DNA of 64,000 nt from Selaginella moellendorffii. Its lineage: Eukaryota; Streptophyta; Lycopodiopsida; Selaginellales; Selaginellaceae. Positions 1 to 10,364 of the stretch are shown in pieces. The stretch covers positions 1,658,935 to 1,722,934 of the forward strand of contig NW_003314291.1 of NCBI RefSeq assembly GCF_000143415.4, read 5' to 3'. The position numbers and the translations under genes are program-made. Under the pieces are notes generated by a model. It was not told the origin of the DNA. It saw nothing but the letters and a program-made list of their open reading frames with translations, and searched no databases. The first letter of the stretch is position 1, and each line of letters starts with the position of its first letter.

Positions 1-3000
1 CTCAAAATACAAGACATCCATAGCCTGTTTTAGTGCGTGACCTAGGACCGTATCCTCACCCGACTGTCTTAACATGGTTTCTGCACGTTCTTGCACCCTT
101 CGAAGACGACGAGATGAGAAAAACGTGGCCCTGACTTGAAAAGCATCCCTCATCCATTGTACCTCTCCATTGAGATTGGGGAAGGGGAGTCTGCCATAGG
201 AATCTGAGTCAGAAGGTGGTGACTGGCTCCTTTCACTCAGCCCTTGATCTGTAATGAATGGCATGAGCACACACGCCATAACCGCGAGGCATTACCTATC
301 ATCTTTTCGTTACCCTTCTTCCTTTTCGAATCAAACGCCTCTGATCCCGACGACTGTCCAACGTGCTTTCGCTTTTTATGACCACTGTCAGTTTGAGCTT
401 GGCTGGTGCTTGCCTGTTTTGCCTTTGAAGAAGTGTCTCCTGCAAGGAATGGCATGAGACCACACGCCATTGCAAATATAATTTGTACCTCCTTTTTTCC
501 TATTGCTTGTCTGTTTGTCCTTCTTTGACGCGCCACCAGTGCGCTTTTCAGTCCTCGTGTCTGAATATTCACAACGATCTATAATCAAAATGGCGTGAGG
601 CCTCATGTGACCTTACCTTGTGCAGGTTGTGACCTCGGCCTAACATCAGTAGCTGTTAACGCCGTTTCAGCATCTGGGGGTGGCCACGCTCCTGCATACA
701 GAGCTTGTGAGATAACATTTAAACTTAAAGTGCGTACTCACCAGGTTCGTAGAGAAGATACTGTTTTTCTTTGGCAACTGTAATTATATGCTCCATTGAA
801 GTCACCTCTTCAATGGAGTTTGTCACCGCAACACACGGGACACCCTTGAGTAGTGCGGCTCGAAAGAATAGTCCGCCGCAGTTGTACTCGACAACGCATT
901 TGCCCTTGGAGTCACCCGCTATTGCGTTGAAGACCCAGCTGAGCATTTCCCATGCTGCACCTGGAGCTTTCTTTGGATTCGAAAGCTCCATAGCCGTCTT
1001 CAGTTCCTCAGGCACGGGTAAATTGACCTCCCTCAGATCAATTCGATCGGCTTTGTTGAACGAAGCTGGGAAGTCACTCCAGTCCCACTCTGCTGCAGGA
1101 CCAATAACAAGGGCGACTGTGAAGATGCGGACATTCGTCGGTATCTTTTTCTTAGCCATTATCCCATGGATCTCCCGCATCTCCTTGCCTTTCAACCGAG
1201 CCTTCACCTCGTTCAAGGCCTTCCAGAACTTGTGATAGGATTTGGAGTCGTAGATCATATAGTGGACTGAAGATTCCACCTCCGCAAGTCCCACCATTAA
1301 GTCAATGATGGAGCTGACTTCGTCTGCATGAGTGATCTCCTCGTTTGTGAAGTCCATCACACAAAAGATGTTCTTGACCTGCTCATCTCCGCGGGAAACG
1401 ATGCTCCTCCACCTTTGATCCTCATCCGAATTCACATATACCCGGTAAGGTTCTCGATAGGCCTCTGCTGCGGGGTCGAGCTGTTTCTGAAGCCGGCGGT
1501 CGACATCCCTCTTAATGAAATTTGGATACTGATCCAACTTCTCAGCTTTACTTTTCGTGGCATCCCGCAGCAGATCGATGAACTTGGGGGCCCCCTTCAC
1601 GTACTCGTCGATGTCTTCATTTGACAAGTCCAGCTCTTCCATCATCTCTTGCGTGGTGTCAATGCTCACCCTCGCCACGGCCACTTGCTCGAAGATCCAA
1701 TCCTTCAATAGCGCACGAGCTCTCAGAGTCGTGCACAAGTCCTCGTATGTCACAATATGGTCGGGAGTCATTTTGGTCTTGTTGAAGACTACCTCACCAC
1801 GTAGAAGAGCATTAGCCACTGTCAGAAGGTCGTCGTCGTCTAGAGACCGCGAGAAACGCAAGCCGTTGAGCTTCAAATCATTGGGCTTCCGGCCGTCCTC
1901 CACACCCATTGAGTTTAGCAACTCCCCGTCATGGTACCTCCTCAGCACATCTACCCATTTGTCAAAAACAACTTTTATCGCGAGTAGAATGTTATGGATG
2001 CTGAGTGTGTCATTGACCCCCAGTGTTTTCGAGAGAAAACTCGAGAATTCCTGCAATGGAAATGGCGTGAGGCCACATGCTATGCCACATGCAACGAGGC
2101 TTACCTGCCAGGCGCTAGTTGTTAGTGCACGTCCTTGTCCTGGTTTTTGTGGCTTCTTCAGTTGAACCCAGAGCTTCCGTGTTCGTGCCAATGTCTCGTG
2201 CAGACCCGATTTGTAGCACGTTTCTTGCTTGACATTCTGCGCATGGGAGATGTATATGATAGATCGGAGGGGCGAGTTGCCTTTTATCAGGCGGACAACT
2301 CTTGTCTTGAAGACTTTCTTCACCTCCTCGCCCACCATAATATCCACAACTATCTGTTGCATCGCCAAGCTAGAATGCTGCCCGGAGACGGCATAGAACC
2401 GGATGTTCTGATCGTCCAACACCTTCCTATTGATCAAGTCTGGAAACCTCGTCTCGCCCTTCATTGTTCGGTAGTAGGGGATCACGTCTGCGATGTCGGG
2501 TGTTACTGGACTTGCCAGCATCTTCTGCTTCAGTTTCTCCACCCACTCATCAGATACTAGCCTGTGGTTGTATTTGCTTTGGATCTCGATACGGCTCACG
2601 TCGATTGTATATACTTTGTTGGAATAGTAACAAGTACTATTATCTGCGACGATTTTTGCTGCCTCTTCTTGCTCTTTCTGCTCTTTGCGGCTCTTCTTTT
2701 TGGTGGGTGTAGTGTTCGAACCCGAGGCAATGGCATCACCGAGTAGCTTCTTTTTTGGAGCAGCAGAGTCGGACGTCGGCTTGAGCTTGACCACCCTTTT
2801 CTGCTTCGGGGTAGTTTCCAGATCGACCCCCTTCCCCTTCGCTTTGCAAACTGGAGGCACTCTCAACGGCTCAATGTTGGAATATAGTTTTTGAACATCG
2901 CCGTAGGTGAGGTCCGTGGATTCCATGTGATCTTCATAGACCCGCAGCGTCTTTGAAATTGTGGGCCTCCTGGACAACCTCTCCCTAGCTCCCTCTAGGA

Positions 3001-3283
3001 ATTCCTCATAGCCGCTGCCCCCCTCCGGGAAGCCGCTAGGATGTGCAAGGTGGATCTTGAAGGCGGACGCTGTCTCTACCACAAGTGCCAGTCCATATTC
3101 TTGCATGGAACTGCATGGAGTGTCTGTCACTTGGATGAGGATCCCCATGCATTCTTTTCTCCCACCATCTGTGTTGTACAGCATCAGATCCTCGCCTTCC
3201 ATCCCGAAAGTCCAACTGGTGAGCTCCTCCCCCTTCTCTGCATCCACATTGACAGTGGCTGGAAGAAGAACGCAATTCCTCGC
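1..3283 (-). CDS. ParB-fold / methyltransferase-like / HAD fusion gene, copy L, 3' end outside window
   Basis: The main exon is 742-3283, open for about 847 codons. It starts at a splice acceptor; no ATG start is certain, and an in-frame Met lies about 25 codons in. Later exons at 617-691, 489-578, 314-439 and 1-248 keep one frame. Visible parts, numbered from the in-frame TTG at 3302-3304: a basic Lys-rich stretch at residues 155-210 that could be nuclear targeting; a ParB/Srx-like segment at about 230-350 with IDVSRI and then FYAVSGQHSSLA (family pattern GxHRxxA, Arg replaced by Ser); and a C-terminal part at about 640-850 ending in KAPGAAWEML, then VVEYNCGGLFFRAAL and GVPCVAV. The last block resembles the FxGxG motif region of N6/N4 DNA methyltransferases, but no DPPY-type catalytic motif is visible. 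ParB-methyltransferase fusions are known in bacteria and phages. Domain names are inference from motifs. Confidence 0.65.
249..616 (-). other. Three short palindrome-bearing introns, copy L
   Basis: Introns at 579-616, 440-488 and 249-313 (38, 49 and 65 bp) on the minus strand each have GT...AG ends and each contain one 22-bp palindrome (590-611, 449-470, 258-279). They are the counterparts of the introns at 29784-30151. Confidence 0.7.
2051..2104 (-). other. Stopless in-frame intron (exitron-like) with palindrome
   Basis: On the minus strand the segment begins after CAG with GTAAGC and ends CCATTGCAG before GAATTC, a textbook plant-type intron. It is 54 bp long, a multiple of three, and has no stop, so the reading frame is open with or without removal. 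It contains one palindrome (2062-2083) ending 11 bases before the acceptor. Copy R has lost this region. Confidence 0.6.
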
Positions 3284-3531
3284 CTGTTCAGAAATGCACA
3301 ACAATTAGAGCTGACAGATGAAAAGCTAGCAGCTGGAAATAACGTGAGGCCACACGCCATTCACCACTGCATCAGATGTCTTGAGGCTGCATCCTAAGAT
3401 GGCGTGAGGCTACACGCCATCTGTAACCGGACTGCACTCGAGAGCCCAATCGGTGCATGCCAATGTTGCTACTGAATGGCATGTGGCCTCATGCCAGCGG
3501 ATCGTAGCAGCAAGGCTACTCTGCCACTTAC
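3284..3531 (-). other. Probable 5' intron of the ParB-like gene, copy L
   Basis: A donor-like site (after CAACT, GTAAGTGG on the minus strand, starting at 3531) and the acceptor TTCTGAACAG ending at 3284 define a 248-bp intron. It holds three palindromes at 3339-3360, 3399-3420 and 3476-3496, two of them followed within ten bases by CAG or TAG. Confidence 0.5.
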
Positions 3532-3599
3532 AGTTGGAGAGTGGCGCTGAAATCTCCCGGGACGCCAAATGGGCTGCGTGTGGGTGGCGGAGTGGGCGG

Positions 3600-3840
3600 C
3601 GGAGTTGGCGGCGAAGTTACAAACTGGGTGTGTCTTGAAGTGGACGCCGATTCACACGAGCGCGAGTGTGATGCAAGCGCGAGTGGACGCCGATGCACAC
3701 GAGAAACCTGTAGAGAAGTGAGCGTGATCGCGAGTGGGAGCGCGATGCGAGCGGGAGCGCGAGTGTGATGCGAGCGCGAGCGCGAGTGTGCGAGCGCGAG
3801 CGCGAGTGTGCGAGCGCGAGTACAAAGCAAAATGCAAAAC
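3600..3840. repeat. GAGCGCGAG / GTGTGC low-complexity array near the ParB-gene 5' end
   Basis: Degenerate repeats of GAGCGCGAGTGTG-like units, CpG-rich, upstream of the ParB-like gene. Copy R carries a version 37 bp shorter at 27640-27790. Several reading frames stay open through it (Arg/Ser/Ala/Leu-rich peptides), but they look like products of composition rather than genes. It may lie in a first exon or 5' leader. Confidence 0.7.
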
Positions 3841-4169
3841 CTAACCTCACACGCGCGAAATGTCACAACGGTTGGTAATCCCGCCACGTCATCATTCCTC
3901 GGACTTGGGCGCCACCATTAATTTCTGGATTGCCGCGCGCATGCAAGCACGCAAAATCCAAAAGAAATCCGCAACGTCATCATTCCTCGGATTGCATGCA
4001 CGCGAAATCCAAAAGAAAGATCATGATTGGGATATCATTTAATACCCTCGCTATATTTATACCATGCATGATTGGATATTCCAAAGCATCTTGTATTTCC
4101 AAAAATGGCAGATGTTCAGCTAAATAAAGAAATTCTATCTGTTTCTATTTTTCTCTCAAATCAATATTA

Positions 4170-5522
4170 TAGCGTGTGGGCTCATGCAATTTTGAACCAA
4201 AGAAACCCAAAAAACGTTGGACCCAAAATATTTTGAAAAAACCCGAAAAACCCTAAACATTTTAAACCCAAAAATCCAGGCGTCCTGTGGCGTTATTCCT
4301 TCAATGGCGTGTGGGCGCATGCCATTTTCAGGGCCAAATGCTGAATGGAGAAAAATTCCCTTTCAGTGCAAATGCTGCAAGAGGCAGATGCCGAGCACAA
4401 AGGACTGTAACTACCTCACATGACACAGATAAACTTTTCTCTATTTGGCAAAGATAAACTTTATAGCGTGTGGGCTCATGCAATTTTGAACCCAAGAAAT
4501 GCACCAAAAAATTCTCAGCGTCATCTGGCATTATCTCTTGAATGGCGTGGGGCCGCATGCCATTTTCAGGGGCACATAGGAGTATATTCCTAGGATATTC
4601 TGACACGCGCGAGATTTTTTTGAGTTTTCTGGAGATCCAACCGTTAGATCGCAACTAGATTTTACAGAATGGTATACAATGTCTTTCTTGATGACCCTGC
4701 AAAGAAGCATCTCGATCGGACACCACATGAGACCACATGAGCCTTACAATGTTTCAGGGGCATTTGCCATAGATCCGACCGTTATTTTGCTCCAAGATTT
4801 TACAGTTTGGTGTGCATTGACCTTTCCATCGACACTGCAAAGGGACATCACAATCAGATGCGGGATCACAAGAAACTAACTTCACTAACTCTGGTTTCAC
4901 CAAGATCTACGTAAGGAGTTATGAAATGAAAGGACCCTCTCTATTGAAATGTGTTTATGGTCCTAGGGGCATTGTGACATATCAAAGGATTTTGCATCAA
5001 GTTCTGTATTTGCATGTTTATCAAGCTACTAAATTGCTAAACCCTAAACCCTAAACATGTGGCAAATGCTGCGTGAAGAAAGATGCCCTTTCTGGGCAAA
5101 TGCTGTAAGAGGCAGATGCCGAGCAGATGTATCTCAGGCTAGCGAAGGGGACAAACGAAAGCTAGCTATAAACATCACGGGATGCAAATAGATTACTAGG
5201 CTGGTCCTACGAAAATCAAAAACCATAATTGAAAACATTGAACATGCAAAAAGAAAGGTTTATAATATTTTTGAATTTTAAGCAACCAAAGGAATGTAAG
5301 TAGGGCATGTGTTTGTAAGTTTAAAAATGCCTCAACCACTTAAATTCCCAAGTAAATAAAGCTGTTTCTATTTTTGGTACAGGTAAACTTTATAGCGTGT
5401 GGGCTCATGCAATTTTGAACCCAAAAATGCACCAAAAAATGCTCGACTAGCATTATTCTTTGAATGGCGTGTGGCCTTATGTCGAGCATTATTCTTTGAA
5501 TGGCGTGTGGCCTTATATTGCC
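4170..5522. repeat. Three compound units of paired palindromes
   Basis: Units begin with a weak palindrome read as TATAGCGTGTGGGCTCATGC followed by AATTTTGAACC (4170, 4463, 5391). Each ends about 60-130 bp later with a stronger palindrome preceded by a short A/T-rich TTCTTTGA-like stretch (4304, 4542, 5463). The third unit has a duplicated end (5463 and 5501). The spacing and shared internal words suggest a short mobile or duplicating unit bounded by palindromes. Confidence 0.6.
5036..5057 (+). repeat. Interstitial telomere-like (telo-box) tract
   Basis: Two to three CCCTAAA units in the intergenic region; copy R has the same tract inverted near 26408-26430. AAACCCTAA boxes are known promoter elements in plants, so a cis-regulatory role fits better than a true telomere origin. 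Confidence 0.6.
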
Positions 5523-5951
5523 ATAAATGGACGTACACACACAGCATAATTATTCCTTTACACGGCGAATAATCTTGGCGCGGATCGCTGACATGGCATG
5601 GCAAAGTTCGAATCACTGACATGGCACAGCTGGATCGAGGCAAGGACATGATGTGACAAAGTTCAACCTCCGACAGCAAAGTCTAGAAGCTACTCAGTTT
5701 GAAATTTGTCAGAGGAATCATAAGATCTGGTTTGTCAGAGGATTTGATGTGACGTTCAAGCGTGTGTTATTTTTGAATTCTCGAACTCATTCCTAGGTCT
5801 ATCATTTTTGTGCGCCGTGTTCTTGGTTCCGCTGAGCGCAGTGAGCGCTGCTTGTGTAAGCGGCGTTGTGGGCTGTGGTTTATGCGTCTACGAGCGGTTG
5901 CGGCATTGCGAGCGCCATTGCGAGCGGCAGTTTATGCGAGTGGCAGTTTGT

Positions 5952-6011
5952 GCGAGCGGCGCTACGAGCAGTTGCGGTGTTGCGAGCGGCGCTACGAGCA
6001 GTTGCGGTGTT
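5952..6011. repeat. 30-bp tandem duplication, CpG-rich
   Basis: A 30-bp unit beginning GCGAGCGGCGCTACGAGC is repeated exactly twice, followed by a partial third unit. It sits about 300 bp upstream of the transposase start. The surrounding GCGAGCGGC words continue from 5880. Confidence 0.85.
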
Positions 6012-6324
6012 GCGAGCGGCACTGTCTTTGGTGTGGCTACCGCTTCCTCTTGATATTCGGCACTTGTGCTTCCTGGTATGTTCACCATGGAATGGCTTAG
6101 GACCACATTTAGAAATGGCATGAGGCCTCATGCCATTAGTGGTACCACTAATGGCATGAGGGCTCATGCCAATTTTGTGAATGCGAAATTTCACGTGGGT
6201 GTCAATAGCATGTTTGAATAATGGCATGTGGCCTCATGCTATTGAGGTTGTTTGGTATGTTATGATTTAGGCCATTCTCCAATCATTTTTTGTATGGTCT
6301 TAACTTCTTTTCTGCACTTTCAGA

Positions 6325-9300
6325 ATGGCCTTCAGGGTTGGGGAAAAGGTTTACATTTTGAATGGTGGGAAGAGAGTTGCAAAAGGGACCCTTGTGTCTA
6401 TGGATCGGAACTTTGTTATACACTGTCAAAGGCTTGGGGAAGGCAATGCTGCTGTATCAGTAGAAACTGTCTTCGATGGGAATGTGGTCGCTATTGAACG
6501 AGGAGAGATGGTCGTCGGGGTAAATGTTGTTGTTGCCTTGAAAAATCTTCAGAAGAAAGCAGATGTTGGGGACAGCGCAAGTGCGACGCATGTTCCCTCC
6601 GTGGATCTTAAGAACCGTGCTACAAGGATTCAGGCAAAGGTGTTTCTAAACAACCCCGAGGGGGAGGTGGTAGCTGAGGGCTTAGCCACAGTTGTCGATC
6701 CAAGAGATGCGGTTGCTAATCAAGAATTGGGCTGGGATGATATTGGAGTTGCGATTTTAGAGGTTGTTGACACAGAAGAAAACAGTCTGACTATTGGAAG
6801 CATTGTGCGGTGGAAATTGAGGCACTTAGTGTTTGAGAATGTGAAGGATTCACAATCAAACACCACTACAACTGATGACAGAACATCTCTTCATGGGAAA
6901 AGAAAGTACACCTTCCTAAAGCGCAGCCAAAGGGATCTGAGCAACGAACCGAAAAGGCAAAAAATGGCGATGGAGGTTCGAATGGTCTCGACAATTGCTT
7001 GTTGCAAGAGGAGGTGCTGTCAACATGCTGATTGGGATGCTATTGAAGAGGAGAGAGCAAGATACAAGACATTGTCCTGGAAGGCAGCTCGCAATTTTGT
7101 GTATGAGGCATTACGGTCATCTGTTGATGCTTCAGAACATCAGGTGGGGGGCATGGTCTTCCAGAGGGGTTTGGTCTGCATGAAGGCATGGAGAATCATT
7201 TATGGAGTCCCTCGAACCACATTCTATAGAATCAAAACTGAGTTCGAGGAACAAAGGGTTCAACAGGCAGTCCATGGGAACGACGGTACGCACAAAACCA
7301 GGGGTCATGTTGTATATGGAGAGGCAATCTTCAAGAGGTTTGTCGAGACATGTAGCGAGCAGCAACCACATAAAAGCCGCCTCTTGGAAGATGGAACACG
7401 AGACACCCAACGAGTTCTCCCTTCCATGTATACCAAGGGGGCCATATTGGAAGATGTGAATCGGGAACTCCAGAGTAATGGCTACAGGAAGCTGAGCCAA
7501 TCTAGATTTAGTAGATTGTGGAGCAACAGGTTCAGGGATGTGAGTATAGGAAAGTACTCCAGCTTTTCAAAGTGTGACGAGTGCACTGCTATCAAAATGG
7601 CTTTGTCGAAGAATTCTTGCAGCGCTCAAGAGCGAGAGACGTTGGTTAGAAGGCGGCTCGACCACAACATCGAGCAGAGAAGCTGCAGGACTGCATATTA
7701 TCATAACAGGATTCTCTCCATGGAGAGACCTGACTCTTACCTCTGCATCATCCACGACAAAATGGACCAGAAAAAGACGTGCTTACCTCGACTCAATCCT
7801 ACCCCCAAGGCAATCTCTTCATCCATGCAGCTGCCTGTGTCTCTGTTTGGCATAATCGCTCATGGGCATGGTGCCCAGAACTATGGGAACTTCTTTGTAC
7901 CTCTATGGGGTGGCGGGGGTGCAAACATGATGATTGCGTCCCTAGCAAAACACTTAAGGTCTCTGCAAAGTGCGCAGACTGAGCTGAACGGCCAACCCTT
8001 GCATAAGGCCCTTGTCGATCGAACCCCATACAGGGTTCAGCTGGAGGAGGAGCAAAGGCTTGCAGTATCGCGTGGGGCCCCATGCCATCCCAGTGAATAT
8101 GTTGGCCGTCAGATTGTAGGGTTATCACGTGAGGCCTCATGCCATTCCGACGAGGCTGGTCGCCCGGTGAATGCACAGCCTCATCCAAACGAAGCAGAAT
8201 CTCAAGGAAGTTCTTGCGGCCGATGTGGCCTTCCACCCCATCTTCTGCTCCAAACAGACAATGCTAGCAGTGAGAACAAAAACATGTACGTCTTCGCGTA
8301 CTTGGCGATGCTTGTTGCCAAAGGCATATTTGAAACGGTTACACTTGGCTTTCTCATGGTTGGGCACACTCATGAAGACGTCGATGCCATGTTCAGTCAC
8401 CTGGCAGAGTCCCTCCGGCGATCTAATGTCCTCACCCTCCCACAACTCTACGATGAATTCCAAAATTGCATCAAAGGCACTGTTGAAGCTGCACTTCTGA
8501 CAGAGGTTCCAGACTTTAAGGGGTTTGTAAGAGGCTACATCAGGGACGGATCCGAAACGCTGATTGGCCACTCCAAGCCTCTTCAGTTTCATTTCAGCAT
8601 GCGTGACGGTGCTCCAGTGATGAGGTACAAGATGAGAGAATGGGACACAGTGTGGCTGCCAGTGGACGGCATTGAACTCTTCAAGAGAGATCCCATAACT
8701 GGGGAACCTATGATTTCTCAGGGTTCCCCACGGCCGATGCACCCGGATGGACTCAAAGACCAGGAAAGTATAGTGGCCGGGATTAGATAGCATATTGCCT
8801 TCTGGAAGAGGGGGTTGGTGTTTGGTGGAGAATCCTATTTTCAGAGGTGCAAGCCTTTGCTCGAATACTGGGAGAAGATTATATCTGCTATCCAAAATGG
8901 GCCGGTTGTATATGAAGAATTGGAAGAGTCCTTTTGGCCAGAACCCAGAGCACCAGATAGTAGCGGAACAATGTCCTCTGGAAATGCAGTGACAGATAAC
9001 GATGTTGAGGATCACTATTGTGGGCCGAGGAACAAGAAGCCGGATTCAGCATTCAATCCAGTACAGGTCTGCAAAGGAATGGTCGTGCTTGTCAGACCCA
9101 GTAATAAAAAACAAATGATATGGGTGGGGCGCTGCATCACTGATGCAGAGGAGGACGCGGAAACTAACTCCTTCAATGTAACTGTGGAGTGGTTCAAGCC
9201 AAGTTCCGGATATACGAACGATTGCCTAGAAAAGAGATGGGTGCTGAATCCAAGGGATCCCAGCATGAGCATATCGGTGGATAATGTTGTGCATGGTTGG

Positions 9301-9466
9301 ATGCGAAAGCAGAGTGCCACCATCACCTTGCCAGACCATGCAAGAGATGCAGCAAGAGCATTCATAACCCGGGTTCAAGGTGAGATTCATGAATATTCCT
9401 TTACTAAGTTTCTAATGTATTTTATTTCAAGGTGAACAATCCGAATCTGAATCAGAGGAGGCGTGA
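6325..9466 (+). pseudogene. DDE-type transposase-like protein, copy L, one in-frame stop
   Basis: A clean ATG at 6325 opens an 821-codon frame ending at TAG 8788-8790. The same frame continues with no other stop to 9435, so a single CAG-to-TAG change is the likely break. Domains: residues 8-75 and 103-170 look like two tandem Tnp1/En-Spm-like modules (VAKGTLVSMD... and VVAEGLATVVD...); 284-307 is HTH-like; KCDEC at 416-420 is a possible Zn site; the catalytic core has Asp478 (IIHDKMDQ), Asp645 (LLQTDN) and GHTHEDVDAMF at 680-690. The GHTHED(V/I)D signature is shared with a widespread eukaryotic family of uncharacterised transposon-like proteins (DUF7869-type). A third, basic/aromatic C-terminal part (8815-9379) follows. 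A GT-AG intron at 9380-9431 would add a short acidic tail ending at 9466. Confidence 0.75.
8077..8145 (+). repeat. Two palindromes inside the transposase coding frame
   Basis: Sites 8077-8098 and 8124-8145 lie in the stretch between the first and second catalytic Asp. Both are read in the same frame, giving SRGAPCH and SREASCH. They fall in a hydrophilic insertion-like segment (residues about 570-630) and do not break the ORF. Removing either as a GT-AG intron would shift the frame, so they look like coding insertions. Confidence 0.8.
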
Positions 9467-10107
9467 TAGCATGTGGCCTTACGCCATTCCTAGGTGAGAT
9501 GATACAAATAACAAGTATAAATTCTTAGTTGTTCTAGCAAATCTTACTTAAAGTTCAAGGTGAACAAGCCGAATATGAATTCATCGGATTGTTATAACAA
9601 ATTGCGAGGTGATGGCATGAGGCGATACGCCATTTGAGAGTGGTAGCCATTCCTATATGAGGTGAGTGAAATATTTATTAGAAATACCTCATTCAATTGT
9701 GCACTTCTAAGTCTTGGTCCACTCAGTACTGTTTGCATGTTTCTATTTTAATTCTTTCTCTAAAATGTTATTTAGCATGTGGCTTCATGCCATTGCTCTC
9801 CACAATCATGCATTGAATTTTTCTATCCTTGCATAATACTTCTCCATATATATAGCATGTGCGCACATGTGATATGGTTCATTAGGCCTGATATAGTGTG
9901 TGAGGTAAAACAAAGATGATGTGACATATGCATTTACCAATCACACGTGCATAAATCTAATAATATGGCATGTAGCCCATATTAATGGCACATAAACCCA
10001 TATTGTGGGCTTACGTGCTTTATGTATCATCATTCCCTTGCAGCGTGTGTGTTGGTTTCCTTTTATAACACAACGAACTCCATATTTTAGGGTGAAGAGC
10101 GTTCTCA
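9360..10107 (+). other. 3' segment of transposase gene region with AT-rich spacer
   Basis: Present only in copy L. It contains two copies of TTCAAGGTGAACAA(T/G)CCGAA (9427 and 9554), each followed within about 65 bp by a palindrome, and further palindromes at 9773 and 9853. The rest is A/T-rich with no clear ORF. The splice-like words (CAAG, GTGAG; TTTCAAG, GTGAAC) suggest alternative 3' exons. Confidence 0.45.
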
Positions 10108-10364
10108 TGGCAAGCACAAAATCTGTAAGTGAGGCAGAAAAGGAGACGGAGAAGGAGATAGGTGAAGATGTAGAATATATAAGTCTTCCAAACTCCCCGT
10201 ACTATACTTCAGGTGATCATTTTTCTGAACAAACGGCAACATTAACAACTATCGAGAACGCCCCAGTAACGTCAGAGACAACAATCCAAAGCAAAACAAC
10301 TGACCCGGAGAAGGATGATAGTACCGCTGAGAGTACCAAAAAGGAGGTGTCCACTAGCGCTTAG
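10108..10364 (+). CDS. Small acidic ORF of unknown function, copy L
   Basis: 85 codons from ATG 10108, Ser/Thr/Glu/Lys-rich with EAEKETEKEIGEDVEY near the start and many Thr-Thr and Thr-Glu pairs. It is preceded by an acceptor-like TTTTAG, so it may be a last exon in another frame rather than a separate gene. Copy R has lost most of it through the 933-bp deletion. No recognised domain. Confidence 0.35.

Larger units (their letters stand above)
3850..6324. promoter_or_regulatory. Divergent intergenic/promoter region of the transposon
   Basis: About 2.5 kb between the ParB-like gene (minus) and the transposase (plus), with no convincing ORF. It contains at least eight palindromes, a telomere-like CCCTAAACCCTAAAC tract near 5040, a twice-occurring GAGGCAGATGCCGAGCA segment (4380 and 5110), a CpG-rich GCGAGCGGC array (5830-6025) and a run of palindromes immediately before the transposase start (6115-6242). 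It probably holds both promoters; this is inferred from position only. Confidence 0.5.

Noticed and set aside
258-611. Many small ORFs with MRPHAI, MACGLMPF or GMRPHA peptides
   Set aside because: These are palindromes read in different frames, not a protein family.
5036-5057. True telomere or chromosome end
   Set aside because: Only two to three units, present in both transposon copies at the same internal place.
5808-6123. Ala/Arg/Cys-rich ORFs upstream of the transposase
   Set aside because: Several frames open through a GCGAGCGGC repeat; composition effect.
8075-8103. 29-bp GT-AG intron around the first coding palindrome
   Set aside because: Removal shifts the transposase frame and is shorter than any other intron here.
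8768-8808. Intron that would remove the shared TAG
   Set aside because: The possible GT-AG pairs around it (19, 23 or 41 bp) all break the frame; a CAG-to-TAG change is simpler.
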